A stretch of DNA of 64,000 nt from NCBI GenBank assembly GCA_003666385.1, contig QPIN01000063.1, forward strand, positions 62,001 through 126,000, read 5' to 3'. A program made the translations under genes and the position numbers. The notes beneath the pieces were generated by a model. The model ran no database searches. It was not told the origin of the DNA and worked only from the letters and a program-made list of their open reading frames with translations. Origin of the DNA: Methylococcales symbiont of Hymedesmia sp. n. MRB-2018 (GTDB lineage Bacteria; Pseudomonadota; Gammaproteobacteria; Methylococcales; Methylomonadaceae). Below, in pieces: positions 54,311-63,951 of this stretch (position 1 is the stretch's first letter; each line of letters starts with the position of its first letter).

Positions 54311-54335
54311 CACCATTTATTCTTGAAAATGGCAC
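54311..54335. repeat. R5 short palindrome
   Basis: ACCATTTATTCTTGAAAATG, upstream of the lipoprotein gene. Divergent space to the GTPase gene, 54336-54464, shows no other element. Confidence 0.5.
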
Positions 54336-54464
54336 TACCTATTCTCTACTAATACCAAACCTGATTTTTAATATATACTTTCCCAACTGAAAAGCGTGAT
54401 TAATCACATCAGATTTTTAAACAAAGTAAACTAACCGTCCATTATAAACCCAAGCTCATCTTTT

Positions 54465-56204
54465 ATGCTGGAATTTATCCAATTATTAAATCAAAGATAT
54501 CAAGCCGTACGCACAAGTCTAAATAACAATGATCCACGTTGCTTAATATTCCAACAACGCATAGAACAGCTACTCTTGATGGAAGCCTTCATAAGGAAAG
54601 GTATATTGATTGATTCAGATTCAAAAACGCCATTACAAATTGCCATTTTAGGACCGACACAAACAGGGAAGAGTACTGTATCAAACTTGATTCTTAATAG
54701 TCATAAGGCAGGTATCAGTCCATTGGCTGGATATACCGCACATCCGCAAGGTTTTTGTTATCAAACTACATTAAGTCAAAGACAGGGCTTACAGAGCTTT
54801 TATGGACGCTTTCAACAAGTATCACAAAGTGAATTAAATAACGAACGCTATGATTGCTATTCATTAACAGAAAGCAATGAACAAACAAGGTTATTACCTA
54901 GCTGTGTTTTTTGGGATACCCCCGATTTTGATTCAATTGACTCCGCTGATTATAGAGAAGGGGTTATCAGAACCATTGCATTGGCTGATATAGTAGTTTT
55001 AGTGGTAAGTAAGGAAAAATATGCCGATCAATCTGTCTGGGAAATGATGTCAACAATAGAATTATTTCATCAACCTAGCGTAATTTGTGTCAATAAATTA
55101 ATAGCAGGTAATGAAGAAATAATTATTCGTTCACTGAAAGATAAATGGCTACAAGCAAGAACCGATGAATTCCCTTCCGTTATACCTTTATATTATCAAA
55201 AACAAACAGCTATGCCTGTTTGGCCTGCATCAGAAAATAAGCTGTTTTTTCAGTTACAAAAAAAAGTATCGCTAAAAAAACATTTTGTTTATGAACGGGA
55301 AATATTAAACAAATATTGGCACAACTGGTTAGACCCTATCGTTATAGAACATGAAATGGTTAAAACCTGGCATACTTTGGTCGATAAAAATATAGAGCAA
55401 ATCATACAAGAGTATCAACGTGATTTTCTTGATCACCCTCATTATTACAACACCTTTCAAAATGCATTAATCGAATTACTCAACTTATTAGAAATACCGG
55501 GTATTTCAAGAATCATAACAAAAACTAGGCGTGTATTAACTTGGCCAATTAGAAAGATATTTGGCATTGGTAGAAAACCAAAATCAGCATTGAGCCAAGA
55601 AGAAGCAATATTGGCACAATTAGGCGAACACCTGTTAATTCAATTAGCTGATCAATTACTAGAAAAAATTGATACCGACGGCAAACAAAACAAGTGGTGG
55701 AATGATTGTTATTGTCGCTTACGACAACAGCGCAATGAAATATTAGAAGACTATCAACAATCCATTAATCAGTATTGTACAACTTTCCAGCAAGATGTTG
55801 ATGCAACGGCCAATAAGCTTTATCACAAATTAGCAGAGCAACCCATTATCTTAAATAGCTTAAGAGCAACACGTGCTTCAACAGATGCGGCAGCTATGGC
55901 ATTAATGATAGCAACAGGCGGCATAGGCGTTCATGATCTGGTCATTACTCCCGCCATGCTGTCAATCACTTCCATGCTGACAGAAAGTGCTATAGGTAGT
56001 CATCTGAAAGGAGTGAAAAACGAGTTAAAACAACATCAAATGGAAGTTGTTAAAAAGGATTTATTCATAGCGTGTCTTAAACACGCACTATCCCTTATAC
56101 CCGAGCAACTGTCAGAAACTAGCGGATTCAACATTTCTATCGAACAAGTACAACAAGCAGAAAGCCAACGTAAAGAGAAAAAACATGGCATACGATTACT
56201 CTGA
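54465..56204 (+). CDS. Dynamin-like GTPase, copy 1
   Basis: 579 residues. P-loop ILGPTQTGKSTVSN (residues 61-74), a G3-like WDTPDFDSIDSADYREG and G4 CVNKLIAG. The C-terminal two thirds are helical and charged, with a mildly hydrophobic AAAMALMIATGGIGVHDLVI near residue 485 that may touch membrane. This is the build of bacterial dynamin-like or Era-like large GTPases that work in pairs. It overlaps the second GTPase by 20 bp. Function unknown; membrane remodelling is a guess. Confidence 0.78.
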   Translation: MLEFIQLLNQRYQAVRTSLNNNDPRCLIFQQRIEQLLLMEAFIRKGILIDSDSKTPLQIAILGPTQTGKSTVSNLILNSHKAGISPLAGYTAHPQGFCYQTTLSQRQGLQSFYGRFQQVSQSELNNERYDCYSLTESNEQTRLLPSCVFWDTPDFDSIDSADYREGVIRTIALADIVVLVVSKEKYADQSVWEMMSTIELFHQPSVICVNKLIAGNEEIIIRSLKDKWLQARTDEFPSVIPLYYQKQTAMPVWPASENKLFFQLQKKVSLKKHFVYEREILNKYWHNWLDPIVIEHEMVKTWHTLVDKNIEQIIQEYQRDFLDHPHYYNTFQNALIELLNLLEIPGISRIITKTRRVLTWPIRKIFGIGRKPKSALSQEEAILAQLGEHLLIQLADQLLEKIDTDGKQNKWWNDCYCRLRQQRNEILEDYQQSINQYCTTFQQDVDATANKLYHKLAEQPIILNSLRATRASTDAAAMALMIATGGIGVHDLVITPAMLSITSMLTESAIGSHLKGVKNELKQHQMEVVKKDLFIACLKHALSLIPEQLSETSGFNISIEQVQQAESQRKEKKHGIRLL

Positions 56205-57759
56205 AATACAATCAAAAATAGACCACTGGGTACAACATGCAACAGCAGAAGGCTGGATAGAAAAAACGCTTGCTCAAACCTTAGTTAAGCAGAAGAATAA
56301 CTCAGCTAATGACTTGTTTACAACAGCTAATGCAAGACCTCTGCTTGTCTCTTTTATGGGCGGCACTGGTGTTGGAAAAAGCTCCTTACTCAACAAATTA
56401 GCGGGGCAATCTATTGCTAAAGCTGGTGTAGAAAGACCTACTTCTCGTGAGGTAACACTGTATTATCACCAATCGGTCTCCTTACATTTACTAGAAGAAA
56501 CATTTCCAGTGCATCAGATTAAACTGGCTCAGCATAGTGAAGATGCCAATAAACACATTATCTGGATGGATATGCCTGATTTTGATAGTACAGAACAAAA
56601 AAATAAAGACATTGTTTTGCAATGGCTACCCTTTGTAGATGTGCTCATTTATGTTGTTAGTCCAGAGCGTTATCGTGATAATAAAGCTTGGCAAATGTTA
56701 TTAGCAGAAGGTGCCAGCCATGCTTGGGTTTTTGTTTTAAATCAGTGGGATAAAGGGGTTGCTGCTCAGTATGATGATTTTAAACAGCAACTGGCATTAG
56801 CAGACTTTAATGACCCTCTGGTCTTTAAGACCGTTTGCACAGAACAAATAACAGATGAGTTTTCTCAACTACAGTCCGCGATAGAAAATATCGCCACAGA
56901 AAAAACTATTGATCAGCTGGAATCAAGAGGGCTACAGCAACGAAAAGATGAGACAAAAAATAACTTAGAAAACTGTTTAAAAACATTGGGTAGGCAACAG
57001 GAATTTTCATTATTAGCTGATTATCAAAATAGTAGCTGGTTGCAAACTCAGAAAGTATTAAAGCAAGGGTTTGAATGGTCTGTTCAACAAGCCGCAAAAC
57101 ACTATTCAGAAGCAAAAATAGATGGCAGTATTGAAATCTGGGATGCGTGGGCGCAGAGCCGGTTCAATGATTATCTTGATGACTTGATTGTGGCTATTAA
57201 CCAACATGGACTGCCAACCACACCGATAAGAAAAACCTTGATGGATAGTCGTACCAATGCAAAAAAAATACTCCACATTCGTGCAGAATTAGGCTGTCGT
57301 CAATCATTAGTCAATCCAGGGAATGGCATACAGCGAATGCTACTAAAAATAGCGACTATCAGCGAAATCATGTTACCGCTGATAGCAATGAGCGTAGTCG
57401 GTTATGAAGTATTGCAGGGTTATTATAATAGTTCGACTTCCAATACAGCCTTTTTAGGAGCAGACTTTGCAGTTCATAGTGGACTTTTAATTTTAATCAG
57501 CTGGCTATTTCCATTTTCCATCAGAAAAAAAATGCAACCCTCTCTGGAAAAAGCCGCGTTGAAAGGTCTGCATAATGGTTTAGACGAGGCAATAAGGATG
57601 ATAAACAGCGAAGTGATTCAAACCCTCAAAGACTTTAAAATGCAGCAGAATGAAAAAATAGCGGAATTAAATCTACTAATAATGGCCTGTGATAACGACA
57701 AGCATAAAATGGATTTAACTAATACTAATCAGCAGCTCAATAGAATGTTGGTGCGCTAA
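56185..57759 (+). CDS. Dynamin-like GTPase, copy 2 with membrane segment
   Basis: 524 residues. P-loop FMGGTGVGKSSLLN (57-70), G2 Thr in ERPTSREVTL, G3 MDMPDFDSTEQ, G4 NQWDKG. Two hydrophobic spans near residues 390-440 (ISEIMLPLIAMSVVGYEVL and HSGLLILISWLFPF) suggest a membrane hairpin. It is distinct in sequence from copy 1 but shares its layout, and the genes overlap, as in two-component bacterial dynamins. R1 and ssrA follow. Confidence 0.8.
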   Translation: MAYDYSEIQSKIDHWVQHATAEGWIEKTLAQTLVKQKNNSANDLFTTANARPLLVSFMGGTGVGKSSLLNKLAGQSIAKAGVERPTSREVTLYYHQSVSLHLLEETFPVHQIKLAQHSEDANKHIIWMDMPDFDSTEQKNKDIVLQWLPFVDVLIYVVSPERYRDNKAWQMLLAEGASHAWVFVLNQWDKGVAAQYDDFKQQLALADFNDPLVFKTVCTEQITDEFSQLQSAIENIATEKTIDQLESRGLQQRKDETKNNLENCLKTLGRQQEFSLLADYQNSSWLQTQKVLKQGFEWSVQQAAKHYSEAKIDGSIEIWDAWAQSRFNDYLDDLIVAINQHGLPTTPIRKTLMDSRTNAKKILHIRAELGCRQSLVNPGNGIQRMLLKIATISEIMLPLIAMSVVGYEVLQGYYNSSTSNTAFLGADFAVHSGLLILISWLFPFSIRKKMQPSLEKAALKGLHNGLDEAIRMINSEVIQTLKDFKMQQNEKIAELNLLIMACDNDKHKMDLTNTNQQLNRMLVR

Positions 57760-57794
57760 TTTTAATAACATTATTTTATTTATTATTGTAAAAT

Positions 57795-57934
57795 GAGAAC
57801 TCAGCATAACTCATGAACGGATAAAAAAGGTCAGCCAAAATAACGTGCAATAGCTCACTATTACACTTGTATTTTAACTAAAACCTGAAAATTCTATCAC
57901 TTTTTTCTCATCTCCAGAGTTATGCTGAAGTCTC
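57795..57934. repeat. R1 MITE copy 4 (140 bp)
   Basis: Complete R1 with inverted ends, flanked by AAAAT (57790-57794 and 57935-57939) as a 5-bp target duplication. Its right end is 15 bp before the first base of ssrA, so the ssrA promoter must lie within it or be supplied by it. Confidence 0.9.
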
Positions 57935-57949
57935 AAAATAAACCAACAC

Positions 57950-58334
57950 GGGGGCGACTTGGCTTCGACGTGGGTAGCAAAACTTAGAGTGCATGCCGTG
58001 GACAGTACACCACGTAAAATCTACTGACATTAAAGTATTCGCAAATGACGAAAACTACTCAATGGCTTTAGCTGCTTAAACACAGCACCATTCTTCTGAC
58101 TATATGTGCTTATGCGTGTAGAGTTGATTCTTCGGAAAAGACGCTCAGAAGTCACTTAACATAAGATCGCGCTAGGACTTAGTTCGGAGTCCAAAACGCT
58201 AAACCAATCGAAATCGCTGATAGTTTTCTTGGCTCGTCGGGTAGCTATTAGCTAAATTAAAAGAGCGAGATAAGCGTGTAGACCTTTAAGCGGAGTGCTT
58301 ACGGACGCGGGTTCAATTCCCGCCGCCTCCACCA
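57950..58334 (+). ncRNA. ssrA: tmRNA (10Sa RNA)
   Basis: 385 nt, starting GGGGGCGACTTGGCTTCGAC and ending in the tRNA-like GTTCAATTCCCGCCGCCTCC plus ACCA. The 5' and 3' ends pair as an alanine acceptor (GGGGGC/GCCTCC). The tag frame near 58041 encodes ANDENYSMALAA then TAA. Rescues stalled ribosomes with SmpB. It is the one-piece form. Confidence 0.97.
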
Positions 58335-58796
58335 ATAAAACGGTACCACCCCCACCCATAACATCCTATAGACCTTACCACGCCCCGTCTCAGGGGCATA
58401 TATCTTACCTCACTTGTCTTGCAAAGTACTAGCATATCGCGTTATAATCCGAGTACGGTAGAGGGTACGCCCATAAATTCTATAAAACCATAAAAAAACA
58501 TACTCAATATTTATCAACACCCCCTATAATAAAAACACTTGTTGAAAGGGGAGAGAAAACGCCTTGTATTTAAGCCCAAGGGTAATTCGTTCTTAGGCTA
58601 GGCACTATACTAAACAAGGCTTTGTTTTGTTATTTGTAATCTTTAAATAATCCAGAACGGTTCTCATTTTCTTGTTCAGCTACCTCATTTTTTTGAAATA
58701 CCCTTAATTCCCTTTGCTTTAATGAGTCCAATTTATGTGCCAATCCTATGCTATATCTGAGTCGTGCTAGAAGAACAAATTAGCCCTACGCGTCCA
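58335..58796. other. Intergenic region after ssrA, possible small RNA
   Basis: No gene is assured. GCCCC / GGGGC at 58382-58396 may form the ssrA terminator. At 58561-58625 GCCTTGT pairs with ACAAGGC followed by TTTGTTTTG, enclosing a second AGCC / GGCT stem, a possible structured small RNA. A minus frame of about 40 codons (58630-58755) ends ENENRSGLFKDYK but has no clear start. Confidence 0.4.
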
Positions 58797-59708
58797 CTAC
58801 TGATGCCTATAATCGTTTAATAAATGTTCACCCGTCAACGCTTCAATGATTTGCAAATCTGGTGTAAGCAACTCAAATAATTTCTTTTCTGTAGATTGAC
58901 TTAAACTATTGTTTTTAATATCACCCTTGTTGTGAATTTCTGTAAGAGCGATATTTTCCATCTCTAAATTTAAAAATCCGAGCAATTGATTGAATGCATT
59001 CTGTGGTTCTTTTGCCAATACCTCAAGACGCATAAAGTAAATATTCTCTTTATCAAAAATCTGATACACCGCTTTAATGTATGGACTTGAATACAAACGA
59101 TAGCCAAAAATATGGGAGGCACAATCGTTATACAACCCAGTATTATTAATAATTTGAATTACATAGTCTTCTAATGAGATCTGTTCAAGCTCTTTTTGTC
59201 TGCGATATTTAAGCTTCTGGTAGTAAGATGAAATAATTCGCTGTAACGGGTTTCTAAATAGAATAATAATTTTGGCATGTTTGTTGTGTTGATGGATTTT
59301 TAATAAACTTTCACGATGATATATGTAATTTGGTGTTGTATCTAACAAGTAAGTCTCATTTATGTGCTTTTTGAAAGCATATCGATAGTTCAACCAATAT
59401 CTCATCCCCAACTTTCGATTAACTAAAGCTGTATATTTGTAACTAAAATGCGCTAACTCTTTGTCTTTAGCACTCATAATTTCAGTGTGCTGACATAGAT
59501 AGGTATGCAAAGAGCTTGTGCCACATTTTGGCAGTCCAACAATAAATAAATTGGATTTTGCAATACTGGCAATCTTAGATTTTTTAAATAAAAGCAAATA
59601 AAGATATTGAATAAACCCCCATGTTTCTAGACGTAAATTTCTCTGGTAGCGTTTAAATATTTGGATAAGCTTAAACATTGTGATAAATTTTATTCCTACT
59701 TTATACAT
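58797..59708 (-). CDS. Sulfotransferase-domain protein
   Basis: 303 residues. LFIVGLPKCGTSSLHTYLCQ (residues 54-73) is the PAPS 5'-phosphosulfate loop and IILFRNPLQRIISSYYQ the 3'-phosphate-binding segment. It is probably a cytoplasmic or membrane-associated enzyme that sulfates a carbohydrate or lipid. The start may be ATG 59708 or ATG 59678 (MFKLIQIFKRY); neither has a clear Shine-Dalgarno. Base composition is more AT-rich than aroC next to it, a possible sign of transfer. It may decorate the surface glycan made by the pse locus. Confidence 0.85.
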   Translation of the reverse strand: MYKVGIKFITMFKLIQIFKRYQRNLRLETWGFIQYLYLLLFKKSKIASIAKSNLFIVGLPKCGTSSLHTYLCQHTEIMSAKDKELAHFSYKYTALVNRKLGMRYWLNYRYAFKKHINETYLLDTTPNYIYHRESLLKIHQHNKHAKIIILFRNPLQRIISSYYQKLKYRRQKELEQISLEDYVIQIINNTGLYNDCASHIFGYRLYSSPYIKAVYQIFDKENIYFMRLEVLAKEPQNAFNQLLGFLNLEMENIALTEIHNKGDIKNNSLSQSTEKKLFELLTPDLQIIEALTGEHLLNDYRHQ

Positions 59709-59728
59709 GAGGGGCGAATTCGCAGTCC

Positions 59729-60817
59729 TTAGCGTAAAAATGGCAAGCCTGAGTCGACATCCATATTTTGTGCTCGATGACGTAATAAATGATCCATAAT
59801 AGTAATTGCCATCATTGCTTCAGCAATAGGTGTTGCCCTAATGCCAACACAGGGATCGTGACGCCCTTCTGTTATCACTTCAATAGCTTCACCTTTGGTA
59901 TTAATGCTCTTACCAGGTATACGCAAACTGGAAGTGGGTTTTAAAGCAATACTGGCGACTATATCCTGTCCTGTAGAAATGCCACCTAATATACCGCCAG
60001 CATGGTTGCTTAAAAAACCACTGGGGGTTATTTCATCTCTAAAATAAGTGCCTTTACTGGCAATACAGTCAAAACCATCTCCAATTTCCACTCCTTTTAC
60101 CGCATTAATACTCATCAGACTATGCGCTAATTCTGCATCCAGACGATCAAAGATGGGCTCGCCTAAACCAGGGGGAACATGCGTAGCTATGACTTTAACT
60201 TCTGCCCCAATGGAATCCCCCTCTTTTCTCAAGGCATCCATATAGCTTTCCATTTCAGCAATTTTATTAGCATCAGGACAAAAAAATGGATTGGTTGCTA
60301 CAATATTCAAATCAACTATTTCCACTTTAATAGGCCCTAATTGCGATAAATAGCCGCGTATTTCAATATCATATTTCTCTTTCAAATATTTTTTGGCAAT
60401 GGCTCCTGCTGCCACTCGCATTGCCGTTTCTCTAGCAGAAGAGCGCCCTCCTCCACGGTAATCCCGAAAACCATATTTCTGCTGATAGGAATAATCGGCA
60501 TGACCTGGACGAAAAGATTCGGCAATTTTGGAATAATCTTTAGATCGTTGATCAGTATTTTCAATAATCAATCCAATCGGTGTCCCTGTCGTTTTACCTT
60601 CAAAAACACCAGACAAAATTTTCACCTGATCCGCTTCTCTTCGCTGCGTAGTATGTCTGGATGTACCTGGTTTTCTCCTAGCCAAATCACCCTGAATATC
60701 GGCTTCTGTTAATGCTATTCCTGGGGGACAGCCATCCACTGTACAACCTAGAGCAAGTCCATGGCTTTCACCAAAAGTAGTGACTGTGAATAATTTACCA
60801 ATACTGTTACCAGACAT
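59729..60817 (-). CDS. aroC: Chorismate synthase
   Basis: 362 residues. The last step of the shikimate pathway, converting EPSP to chorismate with reduced [42 protein letters not shown], and [13 protein letters not shown] with the C-terminal [17 protein letters not shown] are family signatures. Complete length. Lies 68 bp downstream of the oxidoreductase gene, across a short tandem repeat. Confidence 0.97.
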   Translation of the reverse strand: MSGNSIGKLFTVTTFGESHGLALGCTVDGCPPGIALTEADIQGDLARRKPGTSRHTTQRREADQVKILSGVFEGKTTGTPIGLIIENTDQRSKDYSKIAESFRPGHADYSYQQKYGFRDYRGGGRSSARETAMRVAAGAIAKKYLKEKYDIEIRGYLSQLGPIKVEIVDLNIVATNPFFCPDANKIAEMESYMDALRKEGDSIGAEVKVIATHVPPGLGEPIFDRLDAELAHSLMSINAVKGVEIGDGFDCIASKGTYFRDEITPSGFLSNHAGGILGGISTGQDIVASIALKPTSSLRIPGKSINTKGEAIEVITEGRHDPCVGIRATPIAEAMMAITIMDHLLRHRAQNMDVDSGLPFLR

Positions 60818-60840
60818 ATTAAATACTTTGTTTAAATTGT

Positions 60841-60900
60841 TTAATTTCTTAATTTCTTAATTTCTCAATTTTCAATTTTCAATTTTCAATTTTCAATTTT
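60841..60900. repeat. Short tandem repeats (8-mer x3 then 7-mer x5)
   Basis: TTAATTTC occurs three times (60841-60864), then CAATTTT five times without error (60866-60900). The second block covers the last codons and the stop of the Gfo/Idh/MocA gene, which therefore ends KIEN. Changes in unit number would alter its C-terminus. Confidence 0.9.
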
Positions 60901-61908
60901 TATATGCCTATTTTGTTTGACTGATTCAAGCACTGCATTAATGATCTGACAATTTTCTTTGGCATCATCTAAAGAAAGGCTAGGTTTCTCATTATTCAGA
61001 ACACATTGGCTAAAGTGTTCTACTTCAAGACAGAAATGATTGGCTAGTTCCAGCGTTTCCTGTTCTTGCTGACCGGCTTCTGTCCACCATGAAATCAGAG
61101 GGGTTTCGGCTGATTTAGCCCAGACATTATGACATTTTAAGCCCCCTTTGCTACCAATAACTTCGTATTCAGCACGGCGAGCGTGTTCAAAACCAAAATC
61201 AAATTGTGCATATTTACCATCACCAAAATCAATAATGCCGGTACAGCTGACATCAGCACCGCTATCAATATGTTTTGCCATAGCCGAAACAGAAACAGCT
61301 GCTACGCCATAAAATGGCAGTCTGGCTGCATGTATGGCATAACAGCCAATATCCCACATGGCACCACTGCCATTTTCTATGGAGTCTGCAATGCGATAAT
61401 GACGGGCAGTTTGCATCATATAAGAAAAACAGGATCGTACTGAGCGCACTTCGCCAATAATTCCAGAATCAATAATTTCTTTAACACGAGCATGTTGCGG
61501 GTGAAAACGATACATAAAGCCTTCCATCACAGTCACATTATTGTTTTTTGCAGCGGCTACAATGGTATCAATGTCACTGACATTTAATGCCATGGGTTTT
61601 TCACATAATACATGTTTACCTTTTTCTATGGCACGCAAAGTCCATGCGGTATGCTCATTTGTGGCTAAAGGAATGTAAACAGCTTGAATACTATCGTCTT
61701 CAAGCAAGGCTTCTGGATTGTCATAAATAGTGACATTCTCTTGATTCGGTGCATATTGTGCCAATGTTTTTGCAGCAGCACCTGGGCGACGACTCGCTAT
61801 AGCGACAAATTCACTGTTTTTAGCTTCTACAATAGCTGGCATTAATTGTTGATTAATGCGGGCTGCACCTAATATTCCCCAGCGTAGTTTTGCAGTTTTA
61901 TTCATCAT
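60886..61908 (-). CDS. Gfo/Idh/MocA family oxidoreductase
   Basis: 340 residues. N-terminal NAD(P)-binding Rossmann domain with WGILGAARINQQLMP, and the family motif HVLCEKPMALN near residue 93 (catalytic Lys). The C-terminal alpha/beta domain has DIGCYAIHAARLPFYG. Substrate cannot be assigned; such enzymes act on sugars, inositols or dipicolinate-like compounds. It overlaps bioA by 4 bp. Its last codons lie in a heptamer repeat. Confidence 0.9.
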   Translation of the reverse strand: MMNKTAKLRWGILGAARINQQLMPAIVEAKNSEFVAIASRRPGAAAKTLAQYAPNQENVTIYDNPEALLEDDSIQAVYIPLATNEHTAWTLRAIEKGKHVLCEKPMALNVSDIDTIVAAAKNNNVTVMEGFMYRFHPQHARVKEIIDSGIIGEVRSVRSCFSYMMQTARHYRIADSIENGSGAMWDIGCYAIHAARLPFYGVAAVSVSAMAKHIDSGADVSCTGIIDFGDGKYAQFDFGFEHARRAEYEVIGSKGGLKCHNVWAKSAETPLISWWTEAGQQEQETLELANHFCLEVEHFSQCVLNNEKPSLSLDDAKENCQIINAVLESVKQNRHIKIEN

Positions 61909-63200
61909 GTTTCCTGATCTAGTGTTGAAACTATTTTAGTAATAGCCATAGTTAAAATCTTTAATTCACGTTGTTCTATTATATAAGGTGGCATTAAATA
62001 AATTAAGCGATTAAATGGGCGTATCCACACACCCGCATTTACAAATTGAACTTGTAATGTTTGTAGATCAATTTCATGATGCAATTCGACAACACCAATA
62101 GCCCCTAAAACACGCACATCTTTAACCTGTGGAAGTTGTTTGCAAGGTGCTAAACCTGTTTTTAGATGTGTTTCTATTTGTTTGATTTGTTGCTGCCAAG
62201 GAGAGTCTAGCAGTATTTTAAGACTGGCTAAAGCAACACTACAGGCTAGTGGGTTAGCCATAAATGTTGGGCCGTGCATAAAAAGCCCTGGTTCTCCATT
62301 GCTGATGGTTTGGGCAATATGCTTTGTGCTTAATGTGGCAGCCAGTGTCATGTATCCGCCAGTGAGTGCTTTGCCTAGACAGAGAATGTCAGGTTCAATA
62401 TCTGCATGTTCACAGGCAAATAACTTACCAGTACGACCAAAGCCCGTAGCAATTTCATCCAGAATCAGTAAAACATCATATTGCTTGCATAATATTTTGA
62501 CTCGTTTTAAATATTCTGGCGAATAAAAATTCATACCACCAGCACCTTGTACAATCGGTTCTAAGATAATAGCGGCAATCTGCCGATGATGGTTTTTTAA
62601 TTGTAAAGCAAGCGGTGCAATATCACTTTCTGAACAAGCTTGATCAAATCGGCAGGTGGGCGAATCTGCAAAAAACTGGGGGCATAAAGTGTTAGCAAAT
62701 AAACTATGCATACCATTAACAGGATCACTAACAGACATCGCAGCAAAAGTATCACCATGATAACCTTGTCGAATAGTTAAAAACTTGTTTTTAATAGCCA
62801 GGTTTTTTGCATACCAATATTGAATAGCCATTTTCATCGCCACTTCTACTGATACAGAGCCAGAATCAACAAAAAATACGGTTTGTAGACTTTTTGGGGT
62901 AATGTCAACTAATTGAGTCGCCAAATCAACCGCAGGTTGATGGGTCAAACCACCAAACATAATATGCGCCATTTTTTGCAGTTGTTCAGTTATCGCCTGA
63001 TTTATCTGTGGATGGTTATAACCATGAATGGCACTCCACCAAGATGACATACCATCAATTAATATACGACCATCAAGTAATTTGATATGCACACCATCTG
63101 CAGATTCAACAGGATAAATTGGCTGATTAGAATCAATAGCACTGTAGGGGTGCCACACATATTGCTGGTCGTTTTTTAGTATTGATGAACGGTTTGTCAT
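61905..63200 (-). CDS. bioA: Adenosylmethionine-8-amino-7-oxononanoate aminotransferase
   Basis: 431-residue PLP enzyme of biotin synthesis that makes 7,8-diaminopelargonate using SAM as the amino donor. YVWHPYSAI, GMSSWWSAIHGYNHP, FFVDSGSVSVEVAMK, LILDEIATGFGRTGKLFACE and LCLGKALTGGYMTLAATLST (PLP Lys) identify BioA. Full length. The next bio genes are not in the window. It is translationally coupled to the oxidoreductase gene. Confidence 0.95.
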   Translation of the reverse strand: MTNRSSILKNDQQYVWHPYSAIDSNQPIYPVESADGVHIKLLDGRILIDGMSSWWSAIHGYNHPQINQAITEQLQKMAHIMFGGLTHQPAVDLATQLVDITPKSLQTVFFVDSGSVSVEVAMKMAIQYWYAKNLAIKNKFLTIRQGYHGDTFAAMSVSDPVNGMHSLFANTLCPQFFADSPTCRFDQACSESDIAPLALQLKNHHRQIAAIILEPIVQGAGGMNFYSPEYLKRVKILCKQYDVLLILDEIATGFGRTGKLFACEHADIEPDILCLGKALTGGYMTLAATLSTKHIAQTISNGEPGLFMHGPTFMANPLACSVALASLKILLDSPWQQQIKQIETHLKTGLAPCKQLPQVKDVRVLGAIGVVELHHEIDLQTLQVQFVNAGVWIRPFNRLIYLMPPYIIEQRELKILTMAITKIVSTLDQET

Positions 63201-63334
63201 TATTGACTATTATTTGGGCTGGTAAATTAGTGACGCTTTAAGTGGTCATCTGGATTTCTTGGTTAGCATTTTTCTTTGATTTGCAACCTATTCATCAAGT
63301 AATTGCCTAATGATTTTTTGATATTGCAATAAAT

Positions 63335-63370
63335 AAAACCGAACTAGATTAGGCTTCTAGTTCGGTTTTT
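63335..63370. terminator. Rho-independent terminator, bidirectional
   Basis: AAAACCGAACTAGA pairs exactly with TCTAGTTCGGTTTT around a 7-nt loop. T-runs occur on both strands. It lies between bioA and the lipoprotein pseudogene and would stop the transcript of the latter from entering bioA. Confidence 0.85.
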
Positions 63371-63470
63371 ATGCTAACGCCCAGAGTAATTTAGCGATTT
63401 TATTGCGTTTCTTTGTAATTACAAGTGCCAAATCACGGAGTCTGGTGGGGATGTTGGTTATGTTAAAGTT

Positions 63471-63845
63471 TTAGCACTGAGGATCAATCACATAGCTAGT
63501 TTGAGTAAATTCCTGCCAAGCACCAGTTATTGCGCCATCAACAACGAGAATAGAAATGATTCCCCAGTCAAGGAGAATACCTAGCAAGGTTGTAGGATCA
63601 AATGATTTTTCTGGCGTAAATATACTGGTTTTACAGCCTTCTTTTTCAGCACGTATTACATAATTTTGTTTTTCTTGAATGTATAAACCGTACTTTCTTT
63701 GCCCATATACTGCTCATTAACAAAAATTTTAGCCTCTGAATCATTACTCCGAATATTAACTATGAGTCGTACCATTAAACATTGAGGCGCATCCTGTTGC
63801 AATAACACTAACTAATGCCATACTTGCTAAAGCTGATTTTTTCAT
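63471..63845 (-). pseudogene. Lipoprotein gene with two frameshifts
   Basis: Starts MKKSALASMALVSVIATGCA, a lipoprotein signal with lipobox ATGC, followed by SMFNGTT and an early stop. A shifted frame continues VNIRSNDSEAKIFVNEQYMG (PEGA-like). After a second shift it reads KYGLYIQEKQNYVIRAEKEG, then DPTTLLGILLDWGIISILVV, to a stop at 63471. Apparently a small surface lipoprotein now broken, or two sequencing errors. Confidence 0.75.
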
Positions 63846-63911
63846 AACTATCCATTGGTTGATTTTAAAAAACATAATGCGGTGTTCTGCTGGCTTCCAG
63901 TCAACTACGCA

Positions 63912-63951
63912 TTATCAGGATGCTGGAGCGGAGCGGAAGCATCCTGATAAC
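63912..63951. repeat. Perfect hairpin
   Basis: TTATCAGGATGCT and AGCATCCTGATAA enclose a GGAGCGGAGCGGA loop. No second copy is visible in the window. It lies upstream of the lipoprotein pseudogene. Beyond it (63952-64000) nothing is recognised. Confidence 0.7.
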
